Source of the DNA: Apostichopus californicus
Taxonomy: Eukaryota; Echinodermata; Holothuroidea; Aspidochirotida; Stichopodidae
Length of the DNA stretch: 50,956 nt
Direction of reading: 5' to 3'
Assembly: GCA_020650975.1 (NCBI GenBank)
Contig: JAIPMN010000620.1
Coordinates: forward strand, 3,304 to 54,259
The position numbers and the translations under genes are program-made. Of the stretch, positions 12,001 through 22,056 are shown one piece after another. Each line of letters opens with the position of its first letter. Within the stretch, counting starts at the first letter, position 1. The notes under the pieces are model-generated. The model made no database searches and was not told the origin of the DNA. It saw nothing but the letters and a program-made list of their open reading frames with translations.

Positions 12001-15000
12001 TTTCATGTACAGATGCAGTAGCGACAGCAACAAGAAAGGAAGGGGACAGCGACACTAAACATTTACATATCCTTTGAATTACTGTCTCATTTTTCACACC
12101 TCAAAAGTCACACCTTAACTTATTATGTTCGCGACTTACGATTGCCTCTGATATTATTCTTAGTAAGTGAATGACAGAAAGCTAAGTGGGAAATTATATA
12201 CATGCTGGGACAGGATTTGAACCATTGACCTCAGGATTAGATCAGTCTATTTGTTCAACAAACTAGCTTGGATGACTGTACTACCTTCAGGGAGATAATA
12301 CATTGCTGGCAATGCACTTATATGGCAAGAATAAAACCTCTACTTAAGAGGCTCTACAAATATTTTGTTGGCTGCTTGATCTAACATAACAGTTAACAGA
12401 TTAGATTCAACATGATAATACACTGGAACTATTCAGTATTCACTGTATCTCATATCACACATAAACCATTTCATGGACAGAGATGTCGTTTCAAAGCTCT
12501 GCTACTGTAGTGGAAAATGTGTCAACTCTTTCATGTTGATTCTCAGACTACTTTCTCTGCTTTGAAAATGAATAATAAACAAGTGTCTGATGCATGTTGA
12601 ACAGTAGAAGCATTACTCACTCAACACAGACTCCAAAGAACAGTATGGTTCCAATTACATTTCTACCATTAACATTAACAAACACTGCAGTAATTATTTG
12701 ATGACAACAGCAGCCTTAGTTTGGTGCTACACCGAGTCAGCTGCCTAAAAACAAACATCATCTGATCTTTGAACGACGTAAACAAAATTCATTGACCAGA
12801 TTGCAAAAGGATTTTATGATTTTATGATCAGCGGCAACTGACTGCTGCAAAAAGTTGTTCAGTTCTGAACAATATTTTTTAACAGTGACTATGCACACTA
12901 AGATGATTTCTGGCAATAATAGTCAGTGATTAATTGTCAGTAGTTAGTTGTCTTCAAAGTCAGACATAACGTGGCTGTAGTTTTGAGTGGGCTTGTAAGT
13001 AATTATGTGAATGTCAACCTGTTAAGTGTTAACGGAACTTGATACTAGTGCCACAGCACTGCACACTGCGCTAGGTAGTCACACATTTCCAACACTAACC
13101 CAGTCTGCATAGCGAACACTTGAGAATGTCATTTCAAAGATTTCAACAACTTCTCTAGCCAAAACCAATCGAGCAGCACTGTTCGGGAAGATTTGACCAC
13201 TTTTGCCTGCATAACACATTATATTGGGGTATCAAAACTGAGGCAAATATGCGAGGGCAACACAACTGCAAAATGTAGCTTCATGCATGAAGACGGAAAC
13301 ATGGAGTAAATCCTATAATTGAAGCTGGTTGTCAACCCAGACTTCACAGAACTCTGACGTTTTCCAGCAGTCTTCATACATGTGGAAGATTAATGTTGGA
13401 ACTGTGTTAGATAAACTAGTAACAATCTTGCAGGCAGAAGTCTGCCAAATGTGACAAATACAGGGTAGATTGTGCGTAACAGATCATTTTGCTGCCTTAG
13501 GAAAGTTGCATGGGAGGTACAGCTATTCTTGAATTTTCACGATACACTACATTTGTGTCCCATATGCAGCGAATGCAAAATCAAAGACTAAAAACGGTGC
13601 AAACTTCTCAACAGCCACTATGCTATCACTCACACACAGTTCATCTTTATTCAGCAGACCAATTCATTTCCGTGAACATTATGTTTAAGAAAACAAATTT
13701 TACATAAACTTTATAGCAAATCATGATCTGACTCGATGTTCATAATATTCTCATTCATGTAACTGCTTAGCAAGTCTTTTAGGTCGCATTTTAAATTCTA
13801 TGTCAGTAGTTACTATTTGACTATACGAAACATTGTCATCAAAACATAAAGCTCAGTAAATCCAGCTGGAACACAAATTCAGACACGACAAATAATATAC
13901 AAGTCAAATATCTAAACTTATATAAAGGTAGCTGGCTAAATATTCCTCTTTAGAAAAAATGGGCAAATTTACAACAAAGAAAATGTTTTACAAGATACAA
14001 AGTGCATTCCTTGATGACCAAGACCATGTTAGGTCAATTAAATCGACGGTGTAATCCTGGAAGATATTGACTACATTGCATACTTTCAATAATTCTGTTT
14101 TCTTCCATGAATTTGTCCCTACCAAAGTCACTTAGAATGCTTCAGTTACTTACATAATCAGCCAGAGCTTTCATCCCCGATGGAAAGCGCTTTGAATCAG
14201 GGTTAAGGTTTCCATTTTCATCTCTGGTTTTGTTGGACCAGCAATCATCAATGTTGACATACTCATAACCAGCATCTCTGTAACCATCCTCCACTAACCT
14301 GTCAGCCATGGCCATGTAGAGATTTTCACTGAAAACAAGAATGCTGGGTTACTCGAAAGCTGCATTTTGAACTGAGATGGAACATTGCAATATTCTGACC
14401 AAGTTGTGTAATACTCACACACACTTTCCTACTCGTCAGATTAAGAGATCTATGAAATTATGTACAACTATTTAAATACTCATAAGTTTAACAAGATGTT
14501 GATGGAACCACTCATTATTAAAGATCTAAACTGATTGACTATGTCAAATGCAGATGAATGACACGGTTGTTTTCCCCTGTTGGTTTCTTTCTCCTCTCCA
14601 TCCCTTGTCTACTAATCCTCTTACATATTTCTCTTTCGTGTTCACCCTGCTCATTAACCTGTCTGTATTCTGTGCATGTTTTTGTCCCTTCTGTTACTGT
14701 TACTTGTCATTCAGCCTCTGAAGAAGAACCTGCCAGGATCGAAAAGTCAGGCCCTCTTACTTTACACTTGCTCTTTAGTCATTTTAGTGGATAAGCAGTT
14801 TGCTAACAGTTTTGTTTTATTTTGTTTAAAGAGAAATAGATTTAAAAATGTCTCCTAAAGGCAATCCTATCCATCCACAACAAAACACAATTTCTGCTGA
14901 TAAAATGAAACCATGACCAATGAGTCAAATCTAGCTGGACATGAAACTGTAAAAAATATATATTTTGCTACATTAATCACAGGTCTGCTAGTGGTTTTTG

Positions 15001-15461
15001 CAGCATTTTAGTTGTGGGGAGGAGTGGGGGAGGGGGGATATGATCACCCTTATAGATTCCTACAAAGGAATCTCCATAACTTCATTTCTATTCACATAAG
15101 ACACAAACAAGTGACTAGTATTTTGTCACTCTTCAGTGTTCAGTCATCTCCTTGTATATGAGTTGAACATGACAGCCTATATGTTATAGCAGATCACAGT
15201 ATTTGGTAGATCAGATCAAGATTGATTTCTCTTGCTTGGAGGCTTCAATGGATTCGCTAAATATTATTAAATTTCTCTTGTCTTTAACACGCACTGTTAC
15301 CTTATACAACTATCTGGATGGTTATCACAATCTGTATTGCAGCGGAAACGCTCCCACGAGAGCCATCCCATCGGTGGAGTACGAGCTAGGCCATTCTGGA
15401 GACCATAAGCCAGGGTGGTATAGCAAACAAATACAATGGCTAGCTGGATCAAAGACTTCAT
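5774..15461 (-). CDS. GH27 alpha-N-acetylgalactosaminidase-like enzyme, whole gene
   Basis: Seven coding exons join in matching phase (15461-15301, 14328-14154, 11753-11579, 10607-10513, 9754-9593, 8492-8295, 6040-5774) to give about 410 residues, very close to vertebrate NAGA. Residues 1-20 are a hydrophobic signal peptide. The mature part starts near [16 protein letters not shown] (beta/alpha)8 barrel carries the substrate Asp pair D81-D82 (NIDDCW), nucleophile D159 (KMDGC) and acid/base D220 ([11 protein letters not shown]). A beta-sandwich domain forms the C-terminus. Known family chemistry is retaining cleavage of terminal alpha-GalNAc or alpha-galactose from glycolipids and glycoproteins, normally in the lysosome. 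Sequons at N86, N180 and elsewhere fit a glycosylated secretory-pathway enzyme. The specificity position S191 is NAGA-like, but D194 replaces the usual Ala. An alternative C-terminal exon lies at 928-1200. An in-frame upstream Met at 15482 would add seven residues. Confidence 0.9.
6041..8294. other. Intron 6 of the GH27 gene
   Basis: No coding sequence is recognised in this intron. It holds a six-copy minisatellite at 7031-7291. Short frames near 7950-8240 lack family similarity. If the distal exon at 928-1200 is used, the intron from 8294 would run to 1201 and skip the proximal exon. Confidence 0.5.
7031..7291. repeat. Minisatellite, about 43-bp unit, six copies
   Basis: Successive copies begin CCCTCTCTAGATTAGGAATG followed by a G-rich half such as GGTCGGAGATTTGGGAAGGG. 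Six copies with substitutions and small indels are seen, and the last degrades into AGGAGGGATAGG. The array lies wholly within intron 6, and its G-clustered half is on the strand opposite the transcript. Nothing suggests it is coding. Confidence 0.9.
8295..8492 (-). CDS. GH27 exon 6
   Basis: Sixty-six codons, phase 0 at both ends, residues 257-322. [20 protein letters not shown] is followed by [16 protein letters not shown] and [14 protein letters not shown], all hallmark segments of the last barrel strands and helices in NAGA/GLA enzymes. The donor is GCAG|GTCAGT. The acceptor (TCATCACAAG|CTG) and the first codons are one unit of the decayed tandem array at 8450-8900. Confidence 0.92.
8450..8900. 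repeat. Tandem array of 86-89-bp units containing the exon-6 acceptor
   Basis: The motif ATAATCAG recurs at 8485, 8571, 8660, 8747 and 8836, spacings of 86, 89, 87 and 89 bp. Alternate units match best, giving a near-identical higher-order repeat of about 176 bp (for example GTTAGAAGCTTGGGAGATAA at 8545 and 8721). The first unit is the real exon-6 5' end and splice acceptor; the others are decayed intronic copies. Confidence 0.88.
9232..9343. repeat. Short tandem repeat, about 25-bp unit, 4.5 copies
   Basis: Copies of CCCTGATTCATGAGGCTGCT followed by TGAAA recur with point changes (TTAATA, CATGAG, CATTAG and CATGAG variants), ending in a half copy CCCTGATTCTGG. The array is in the intron between GH27 exons 5 and 6 and is non-coding. 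Confidence 0.8.
9593..9754 (-). CDS. GH27 exon 5, acid/base residue
   Basis: Fifty-four codons, phase 0 at both ends, residues 203-256. [18 protein letters not shown] contains the acid/base aspartate D220 and the conserved Arg R216. [12 protein letters not shown] closes the exon at the conserved DPDM. The acceptor is TGTGCTACAG and the donor ATG|GTGAGAG. Confidence 0.92.
9755..10512. other. Intron 4 of the GH27 gene
   Basis: I see no coding or RNA gene here. The sequence contains a C-rich tract near 10289-10307 and a CCCCACCCCC run near 10067-10093. Open frames on the plus strand at 9914-10117 are low-complexity and unrelated to known families. Confidence 0.4.
10513..10607 (-). CDS. GH27 exon 4, substrate-specificity loop
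   Basis: Ninety-five nt, entering with two bases that complete Gly171 and leaving in phase 0. It encodes [20 protein letters not shown] followed by [11 protein letters not shown]. The NATG sequon is conserved in NAGA. Ser191 takes the position that distinguishes NAGA (Ser) from alpha-galactosidase A (Glu). Asp194 takes the second specificity position, Ala in NAGA and Leu in GLA. Splice sites are CCCACAG and CCCG|GTTGGT. Confidence 0.9.
10608..11578. other. Intron 3 of the GH27 gene
   Basis: It contains a tRNA-derived SINE (about 10990-11238) bordered by TAATG microsatellite on both sides. The rest is AT-rich intron sequence without recognisable genes. Confidence 0.5.
11168..11238 (-). mobile_element. 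tRNA-derived SINE head (A and B boxes)
   Basis: On the minus strand the sequence reads TTAGCTCAGTGGTTAATGCC (A-box region, 11207-11229) and about 30 nt later GGTCCCGAGTTCGAGCACT (B box, 11172-11190). These are the internal RNA polymerase III promoter boxes of a tRNA. The anticodon arm is not convincing, so a SINE is more likely than a functional tRNA. The probable body runs down to about 10990. TAATG repeats flank both ends (about 10990-11005 and 11239-11263). Confidence 0.7.
11579..11753 (-). CDS. GH27 exon 3, catalytic nucleophile
   Basis: One hundred seventy-five nt, residues 113-170 plus the first base of Gly171. [20 protein letters not shown] and [20 protein letters not shown] lead into [11 protein letters not shown], where D159 (codon 11613-11615) is the family nucleophile. 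Cysteines in KTCAGYPG and DGCN match the conserved disulphide-forming positions. The acceptor is TTTCAG and the donor AAAG|GTAACC. Confidence 0.93.
11754..14153. other. Intron 2 of the GH27 gene
   Basis: This 2.4-kb intron holds a degenerate tRNA-derived SINE at about 12203-12275. No coding segment is recognised; open frames such as 13510-13707 on the plus strand show no motif. Confidence 0.45.
12203..12275 (-). mobile_element. Degenerate tRNA-derived SINE
   Basis: The minus strand contains an A-box-like CCAAGCTAGTTTGTTGAACA (12250-12271) and a B-box-like CAATGGTTCAAATCCTGTCC (about 12206-12225). Order and spacing resemble a tRNA internal promoter. The cloverleaf is not preserved, so this is best read as an old SINE in GH27 intron 2. 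Confidence 0.5.
14154..14328 (-). CDS. GH27 exon 2, substrate-binding Asp pair
   Basis: One hundred seventy-five nt, residues 55-112 plus the last base of Ser54. It encodes [20 protein letters not shown] and [18 protein letters not shown], ending [14 protein letters not shown]81-D82 in NIDDCW are the conserved substrate-contact pair, and NKT is a sequon. The acceptor is GTTTTCAG and the donor TAT|GTAAGT. Confidence 0.93.
14329..15300. other. Intron 1 of the GH27 gene
   Basis: It contains one copy of a dispersed hairpin-forming repeat at 14712-14754 and a G-rich tract near 15014-15040. Plus-strand frames at 14558-14858 are low-complexity leucine-rich translations of intron sequence and are not supported as genes. 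Confidence 0.45.
14712..14754 (+). repeat. Dispersed hairpin-forming repeat, copy 1
   Basis: The core reads GCCTCTGAAGAAGAACCTGC then CAGGATCGAAAAGTCAGGCC. Outer arms GCCTCTGA and TCAGGC can pair, as can an inner CCTGCCAGG hairpin. A closely related copy occurs on the other strand at 49295-49337, so this is a dispersed element rather than a chance hairpin. Its function is unknown. Confidence 0.6.
15301..15461 (-). CDS. GH27 exon 1, signal peptide and barrel start
   Basis: Start chosen at the Met at 15461 because [20 protein letters not shown] is a textbook signal peptide and the context ATCATGA has A at -3. An in-frame Met at 15482 (TTTATGT, weaker context) would add MSFNSLI. Mature sequence [19 protein letters not shown] contains the family N-terminal motif, followed by [13 protein letters not shown]. 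The exon ends with two bases of Ser54 at donor AAG|GTAACA. Confidence 0.9.
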
Positions 15462-16008
15462 GATAAGGCTGTTGAAAGACATAAAAATAGCACAGAGGTT
15501 GTTGCTTTGCAGTGACTACTTTATTTGCAAATATAGTGCATAGTATTTTTGTGATACAATTCTAACATTATATAGCAATTTTCAAAAGATATGGCAGTTT
15601 TTTAATAACTATGAAGCAATTGAACATTTTGCTTTTTGTGTAAAGTTCCATCTTTAATATGAATATTAAACAGAATTTCCTTGAGTAAGTATTGTAGCAA
15701 TAATGGATCTGAAGTGCACTACCTATGAAATGCATTGAGTTATTTATTGTCAACTGGTTGTCTGAGGTACAACCAAGAAAATTTTTCCTGATGATGTATC
15801 TTTGTTGTCCAGAATTTTTCCATTCAGTTGTGTGTATAGTAAATTTGCTATTTGAAAGTTGGGAATTGAATTTTTGTTGCCCAGTTCTAATTTTTATGTG
15901 TGACATTGCCATTTTCCAGTGTCACTATTAGAACCCATACTTTCTGTATAATTTCTTGTACATTTATCACAAAGTTTTGCTATACTTCTTTGTAAATGAA
16001 TCGCAAAT

Positions 16009-16048
16009 TATCCAGTATGCATCGCAGTTTGCAATGCAATACTGGATA
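16009..16048. repeat. Imperfect inverted repeat (hairpin)
   Basis: TATCCAGTATGCATCGCA is followed after GTTT by GCAATGCAATACTGGATA. The arms pair over about 17 positions with one bulge or mismatch, leaving a very short loop. It lies roughly 550 bp upstream of the GH27 start codon. It may be a transposon remnant or a structured element; no function is implied by sequence alone. Confidence 0.6.
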
Positions 16049-19000
16049 TTTTATTCTGTTATAATAACCACACCCTCTGATCCAAAGTACTCACACACTA
16101 TCTGTATTTAAGAAAAGTAACAAAACAGTAACAAAAGAAAAACCTATTGCCTACAAAACTGGATTGTTATGATTTATATCTTGCTTTGCAAATTGATATC
16201 CTTCGATTTCATTTGTATGAAAAACACATCAAGAATCATCCTAGCCTAGTACACTTCAAATTAACCTTATTTCTATTGCTATGCTAAAATCAAAATTTCT
16301 AAAAGTGGTTTATAATAGGTACCGCTCCATGATAGGTGCATTTCAAAGAAAGGCACCCCAGTACAGAAGACTAAAACAACTTGATATTTGCTCAACTCCA
16401 GTCCCTTTACATCAAGATTATAAATGTGCGATCAGCAAGGAATATGTCAAGTGAGTATCACAAGTCCCATCGAAATGTAGTAGATATTACACATGGTCAG
16501 GTTCTACTGCCTAGGCCTATCTGAGCTGAAAAGAACAAATATTGCACATGGTTGTCAAAAGGTCTGATGAGTAGGCCTAGGTAATCTCACTAAGTGACTG
16601 TATAGATCTGGGGATTAGGCCTACGCATTGCCATATTATTACGTTGAGAGTGGCTATAAGTATAAGTTGTGTAAAGTTAGTATGACAGTGTAATTGCCAC
16701 TCGGGTTTTGTAAGCCCGTGAATGAGAAAACTGATTAAGGAAGTTCAGTTAAGTTATTATTGATCATATTTCATGAAGGGTAGCTAATAGGTACCTGTTT
16801 GCGACTACCAGAGAGCTCAGATCTTCACTTTCCGCAGGAGTTTATCGTCTCTTTAGATTTTACCTCTAATGACAGACAACAAAGTAAACTGTATGAGACC
16901 AGAAATGGCAAGAAGGAATATGCTTATCAAATATTCTAATCTTCAGAGCTATCTATGTTCGCTTCTTAGAAAGTTAGAAAGTCCGAACTGAACTTGCTGC
17001 CAAAATCACATCATTTACACAGAAGTATTTCTCGTGATTTGGTCCTTAGTAATTGTAATTATCATAAATAATATTGATTGATCTTCAATTTACGTTTTCT
17101 AGCATAATATTTGATGAAATGGCCAGGGATAAAAAATCATAACTCTGAAATGTAAGTCACATGCTTATATTGTTCTTATATTTACTTCCTGTTGGAAACA
17201 TGTATGGAGTTCTACGAGGGCCATATTTCATGACAGGATGTTTGTGGATATAAGGTTTCGGGAAGGTTGGTTAACCGGATATTTTACTTCCAGAAGTTCA
17301 GATCGATACCGAAGATTAATGATTAAAAGTGGATATTTAAGAATGATCATTACTAGCTATCAGTGAGCTTCAGGGAATGTAGCTAATACAAATCAACCAC
17401 ATCAGCATCTCTGGTAGCTATATCCGAAAATTGAGTTTGGAGGCCCTCCCAGAAAAGAAAAAAAAATGGTAAAAGCTACAACGGTGTGTTGGGTACATGC
17501 AAATGTCGACTTATTTTGTATTTTTGTATATATGTCTACAACTTTCACGTCAAAATGTTGGCTATTTCTTCAAAAATTGTATCTTCTTTCTTTTAAAACG
17601 GTGACATTTTGTACCACAATTTCGACTATAGTTATCTTAGAAATTCTACTAGTCTTAACGTTATTGCTTCATATAGAAATTTCAATCTGTTCCGAGAAAT
17701 TGAACCTTATAACTTTGGTTTTTGTCTTTCCTTGACTCCAAATTTTGTATAAAAAAGTTATACATCTAATCAATTATTAAAAAATAAATCACTTTGATTT
17801 GTCTGTCACTCTGTATGGTATTTACTCCCCTCTTTCACCATTCTGCTATTACACCCCTCAAACTAATAGAGCCAAGATGGCTAGTTAAGTGTTGTTGCTT
17901 GTAATATATCCAAACCCACCGGGCAGGTTTTGAGCTTTATCACTGCAATTAAGGCCACTTTTCAAGAAATGGTCACATCCAGAAACCATGGGTGTCTGCA
18001 GGTAAGGGGGGAATGGGGTACATAGTGGAAACAGTGAATTTAGCCCCAAGCATAGGTGTAAGGGGTCAACTATATCGGTGAACTAGGGCTAGAGGGAAAA
18101 GGATTTTGCCCAAAGTTGAAAATCCATAGTTAGACAACGATGAAACTTCTCATGATCAGTAGCAACAACAGAAAAAACATACCATGAAAGACACTAAAAT
18201 GATATAAATTTATTTTTACACTTTATTTATTGAGCCATTTAACTCAAATCCTAGACGAAAGAGTGAAGGTGAATGGCAAACATACATTTATCCATCAATG
18301 CCCTACTGTGATAAACTCAGGTTAATGAAATCATGACCCATTGCCCTTCTCATATATATGCTTGAAACATTTGCATATCTACAACACCTCCATACAATAC
18401 CTCAGAAAGACTTATTTTATATAAAATGATGTGCAATTAATAATAAATACTAGAGAAGAATTTGTTTCAAGCTAGTACAGAGCATTTTAATTCAGTGAAG
18501 ATATTTCTTCAAACTTTTCTGTATTATTTCAAATACAATTATATATCAAAAAAAAACAGCCATTTTAAGAGATGACCATTTTGTCGTGCACCAATTTGTC
18601 CCAAATCATAAATAAACAGCATTACTTGAGTTATTTAAAGTTTAACATTTTTAACATGGTATTCCCTTGTCAAAATATTTCTAGAATAATGCCATACAGG
18701 TCTTATGATAGACACTGGGTTAATGGTGATTTAACTATGAAACAATATTCATATATTGTTCCTCTGAATTCTTTCTTTGTGTTAATAAATACAAATATTT
18801 TCATAACTAAAAGCCTTGGCCAAAAGGATCGTTAATGGATTATCTATTCGCCTTTACAGTCTGTCTGTCTGTCTGTTTTATTAGGTCTTGAAGTCTAACC
18901 AAATATAACACTCTTTGTCTTTGTTTTAAAATTCATGAGACCAGATTACTTGACTGGTTAGATACTTCTTCCATTATCCAATATTTTCAAAAGTACTGCA

Positions 19001-19096
19001 CAATCTGTCTTTCTGGTTTTTTTTCTATACTTTTTTCTAAGAAGTGTCACGCAATTGATGTGAACACATGAGCTAGAGAGGGCGCTCAGAGGGCCC

Positions 19097-19180
19097 AGTG
19101 TTATGGTCAAGTGGACAAAGGTAGTGGCATTTAGGAATGAAACCTAACATGTTGGAGGTCATGGGTTCGAGCCCTGGCCA
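19097..19180 (+). mobile_element. tRNA-derived SINE
   Basis: TTATGGTCAAGTGGACAAAG fits a tRNA A box and D-arm region, and GTCATGGGTTCGAGCCCTGG (19159-19178) is a near-perfect B box with T-arm. The spacing is tRNA-like and an AT/T-rich tail follows (TTTAATTTATATGC then poly-T). The anticodon stem is not convincing, so a SINE head is favoured over a functional tRNA gene. Confidence 0.65.
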
Positions 19181-19929
19181 TTTAATTTATATGCTCTTTT
19201 TTTCATCCAAGAAAAGAAATCAATGGTTTCCCCATCTGAAACGGTGTTCCAAATTGTCAGATAAATCCAAAACGATTGTAATTTGGATAGTCATCCAAGT
19301 GTAAGCTATAAACCATTAGGCTCAACCACTTCCAGGCCAATTATATTATATATATGTTTAAATCATAGCATGGAGTTGTCTGAGTTTTGCTTGCTATTGA
19401 TTGTAGTAACTTCCCTATTTCTGTAAACTTTGGTAGCTATTGTGTAAAACTCCTTGTACGTTCTCAAAATACTGTTTAATGTTCCTTTTCCAGACAACAA
19501 AAGCAGTAAAACACAGGAATAACATTCTTTTCTTGGACAATTATTTCATTCTATTAAACTTTTAAAGATTCAAAACTGAGATAAATTAGTGCATAATGAT
19601 TTATGCTAAACAAATAGAAACTTACTATCTTACTACCTATAGGTAAATGTTGCTCATTTAACTGTTATGCTGCATTTACTCTTCGATTAGGTCCGTCTAC
19701 TTTGACTTCTAGTAAACACATTTAATGAATTACGATAATAAACTAATGTATACGTTTGCACCTCATAATCCTCATCACATTCCCCCTACAAACAAAATAA
19801 AGTTGATAATATTGTTAATTTAAACTGGCAAATAAAGGCATCATTGTGAGTAAATATTACAGAATATGTACATCAGTATTTACATTTAGACATCCACTAT
19901 GATACACCACTATCATAACAATTACATTG

Positions 19930-19943
19930 GTTGCTATGGTAAC
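19930..19943. promoter_or_regulatory. RFX X-box-like site
   Basis: GTTGCTATGGTAAC matches the RFX-family X-box consensus of two GTNRCC-type half-sites separated by AT. The near-palindromic 14-mer is unlikely to be common by chance. It is intergenic, 4.4 kb upstream of the GH27 start, so its target is uncertain. Confidence 0.35.
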
Positions 19944-21154
19944 ACCGGATCACAGCCTGGTTACAGCTACTATTATACACAGGCCTGATCTTCAACCTCT
20001 CATTGTAAATAAAAAAGCATTTATATTTTCCCCCGTTTTTCTTTTCACTCTCTTTTATTTTGATTTTCTTCATAAAACTAATCTAAAGAAATCCATTACT
20101 TACGAAGGAAAATTAAATCCAGTATTGAAATTGTAAATCAAATTTTATTTCAAGTTTTCAAGTGTAGGAATTTTTTTATTTTTTATTTGTTGGATATAAA
20201 GTATGACTTCAAAAACTTCAACGAATGTACTGAGAAAAGTGGAAGCGAAGGATCAACTGCTTGGAAATTGGAAGAGATTTGTGTTTTTGCTACAAAATTT
20301 CAAGTGTAAAAACAAACTCCAAGGCAGATACTGGTATATGGAATGTAACTGGATAATTCAGATTTCTGGATGAGTCATTTATTGACTGGATTTTAATAAT
20401 TTTCATTGATATAATGATAAACAGGCCACTTACGGAACTGACAGAGATCGAACAAATAACACTACCTGACAACACATGTATGGATTGTACAAAACAATGC
20501 AATGTAAACAGGAAGAAGATCTTAATGCAGTTGAGTCAAAATTGAACTGTTTGGTTTGACAGTAGTTTTTTCTTTCTTTCTTTTGTCTGTTGTCTTTACA
20601 TTTTTCTAAAACTCAAATATTAATATTATTGCATATATGGGCATACCCATTAACTACTCAGATATATCTCAAATAATAAATTTTCATTGCCAATTTTGTT
20701 TTGCAACTTTTTCCTTTACCCCCCTATTTTGTTGCTGTTTTTTTCTTATGATCAATACAGATGGCTCCCTCCTTACAAAATATGAATTAATGCAATGAGT
20801 AAAATCAACTTCAATCAAAGGAACTGTTGAAAAAGGAAATATTACAACATCAATTTTTCAGCTTTTCTTTTTCAAGAACAAGATTATCCAATTTCAATCA
20901 CAAAGTACCAAGTATGCTGGTAGTAAAGTTGATCATAAAATCTTTGTCTTGTGACGAGTAAAATGGTATGTGAAAGGTCTTATTATAGCAGATGAATCGT
21001 TGTATTTCATAGAACACTTCATAGTATTTTATTGTCAAAAAACATCCATACCATTCAAATCGTTAAACTCAACATATACAAAAATTTGGTGATAAAGTCT
21101 TGAAATATTTGCATAATCAGAGAGTTAGCATCTTTTGGGAATACAAGGTAAGCT

Positions 21155-21160
21155 TTTATT
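21155..21160 (-). terminator. Candidate polyadenylation signal AATAAA for the TBC1D gene
   Basis: The first AATAAA on the minus strand after the TBC1D stop codon at 21811 is here, implying a 3' UTR of about 650 nt. This is positional evidence only; further hexamers occur downstream (for example near 20371). Confidence 0.3.
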
Positions 21161-21810
21161 ATCCATTAAGATATTAAATTCCATCAAAAGTCTAAAAAGG
21201 TTGATTGGTACAAAAAATAATGAAATGAGTACAAAGATAAATTGGATGGTTTCTTAGCAACAGCTAGCTCATGAGTAAATATCAAGCCTTTGTACCAGTG
21301 CATGATATAGTAAATAAAGTCTGGAAGAAATCATTTCACCTCCTTCATAATCTCAAAATAACAGTTAATACCTCTTCCAGTACTCATTGCTTTAGACACA
21401 ATATTTCATAACCATTATAAACATCTGTATCCAATGATCACACGGCTAACATATATATTGCAAGTTTGAATGCATTTTCCACAAAGACCTTGTATGAATC
21501 AAGTATCATTTAACTCTTGATCTGGAAACAAAGGTATTAGTGAAATCTAGACAGGCTAATCTACTAATCTTCAAGATACCCTCTCTTGTTAAAATACGTC
21601 TCAGTTCTCACTGATACCTGATTTCACATTCAGTAACTTAATTCTCCTTATGAAATAAATAATATTGATTAACCACATACTTTACTAGAGTGTGTTGCAA
21701 TGTCTTCGAGCACCAGACCCTTCTCATAAAATGGAAAAAAATTATCAAATATTTTGTAATGCCTTGAATAGACTGCACAAAGTTATAAAGAGATTTCTCT
21801 CTGAAAGTCT

Positions 21811-22056
21811 CTAACTGCTGTTATTTCCGTTTCTGTGTAGTCCGTTCCCCATCGGGGGAAACAGAAGTGTTGAGGGTATACTGTTGGAGCGTGTGGACTT
21901 CACTCTTGTCAAAAGGTTTATATTTGGCACATCGATCCCTGAAGTTGTAAGAGCATCCTGTGGTATGAGTTCTAGAAGTTTGTTCAATGTTGCACAGAAT
22001 GTAGATCTTTCAGAGTACAGTTTCTCCAACTCTCTCTTTTGTTGAACTTCTTTCTC
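21811..22056 (-). CDS. TBC1D last exon, coiled coil and tail
   Basis: Eighty-one residues and a stop. [20 protein letters not shown] continues the coiled coil of the previous exon, then a Ser/Asn-rich tail [18 protein letters not shown] ends in NGNNSS. The acceptor is TTTTATAG and entry is phase 0. RVKSTRSNS offers basophilic kinase motifs, but no conserved function is claimed. Confidence 0.85.
   Translation of the reverse strand, partial: EKEVQQKRELEKLYSERSTFCATLNKLLELIPQDALTTSGIDVPNINLLTRVKSTRSNSIPSTLLFPPMGNGLHRNGNNSS

Larger units (their letters stand above)
15462..21810. other. Intergenic region between the GH27 and TBC1D genes
   Basis: About 6.3 kb lies between the 5' end of gene 1 and the 3' end of gene 2, so it should contain the gene 1 promoter and the gene 2 3' UTR. 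I see no TATA box that can be defended. Contents recognised are an imperfect hairpin at 16009-16048, a tRNA-derived SINE at 19097-19180, a TCTG microsatellite near 18858 and an RFX X-box-like site at 19930-19943. Several frames of 60-90 codons are AT-rich and unsupported. Confidence 0.5.

Noticed and set aside
14712..14754. Calling the repeat a true hammerhead ribozyme
   Set aside because: The outer arms pair with each other and there is no third stem or clear cleavage triplet, so only a resemblance is recorded.
17466..17735. Plus-strand open frame of 89 codons
   Set aside because: Hydrophobic translation of AT-rich DNA with no motif, promoter or splice evidence.
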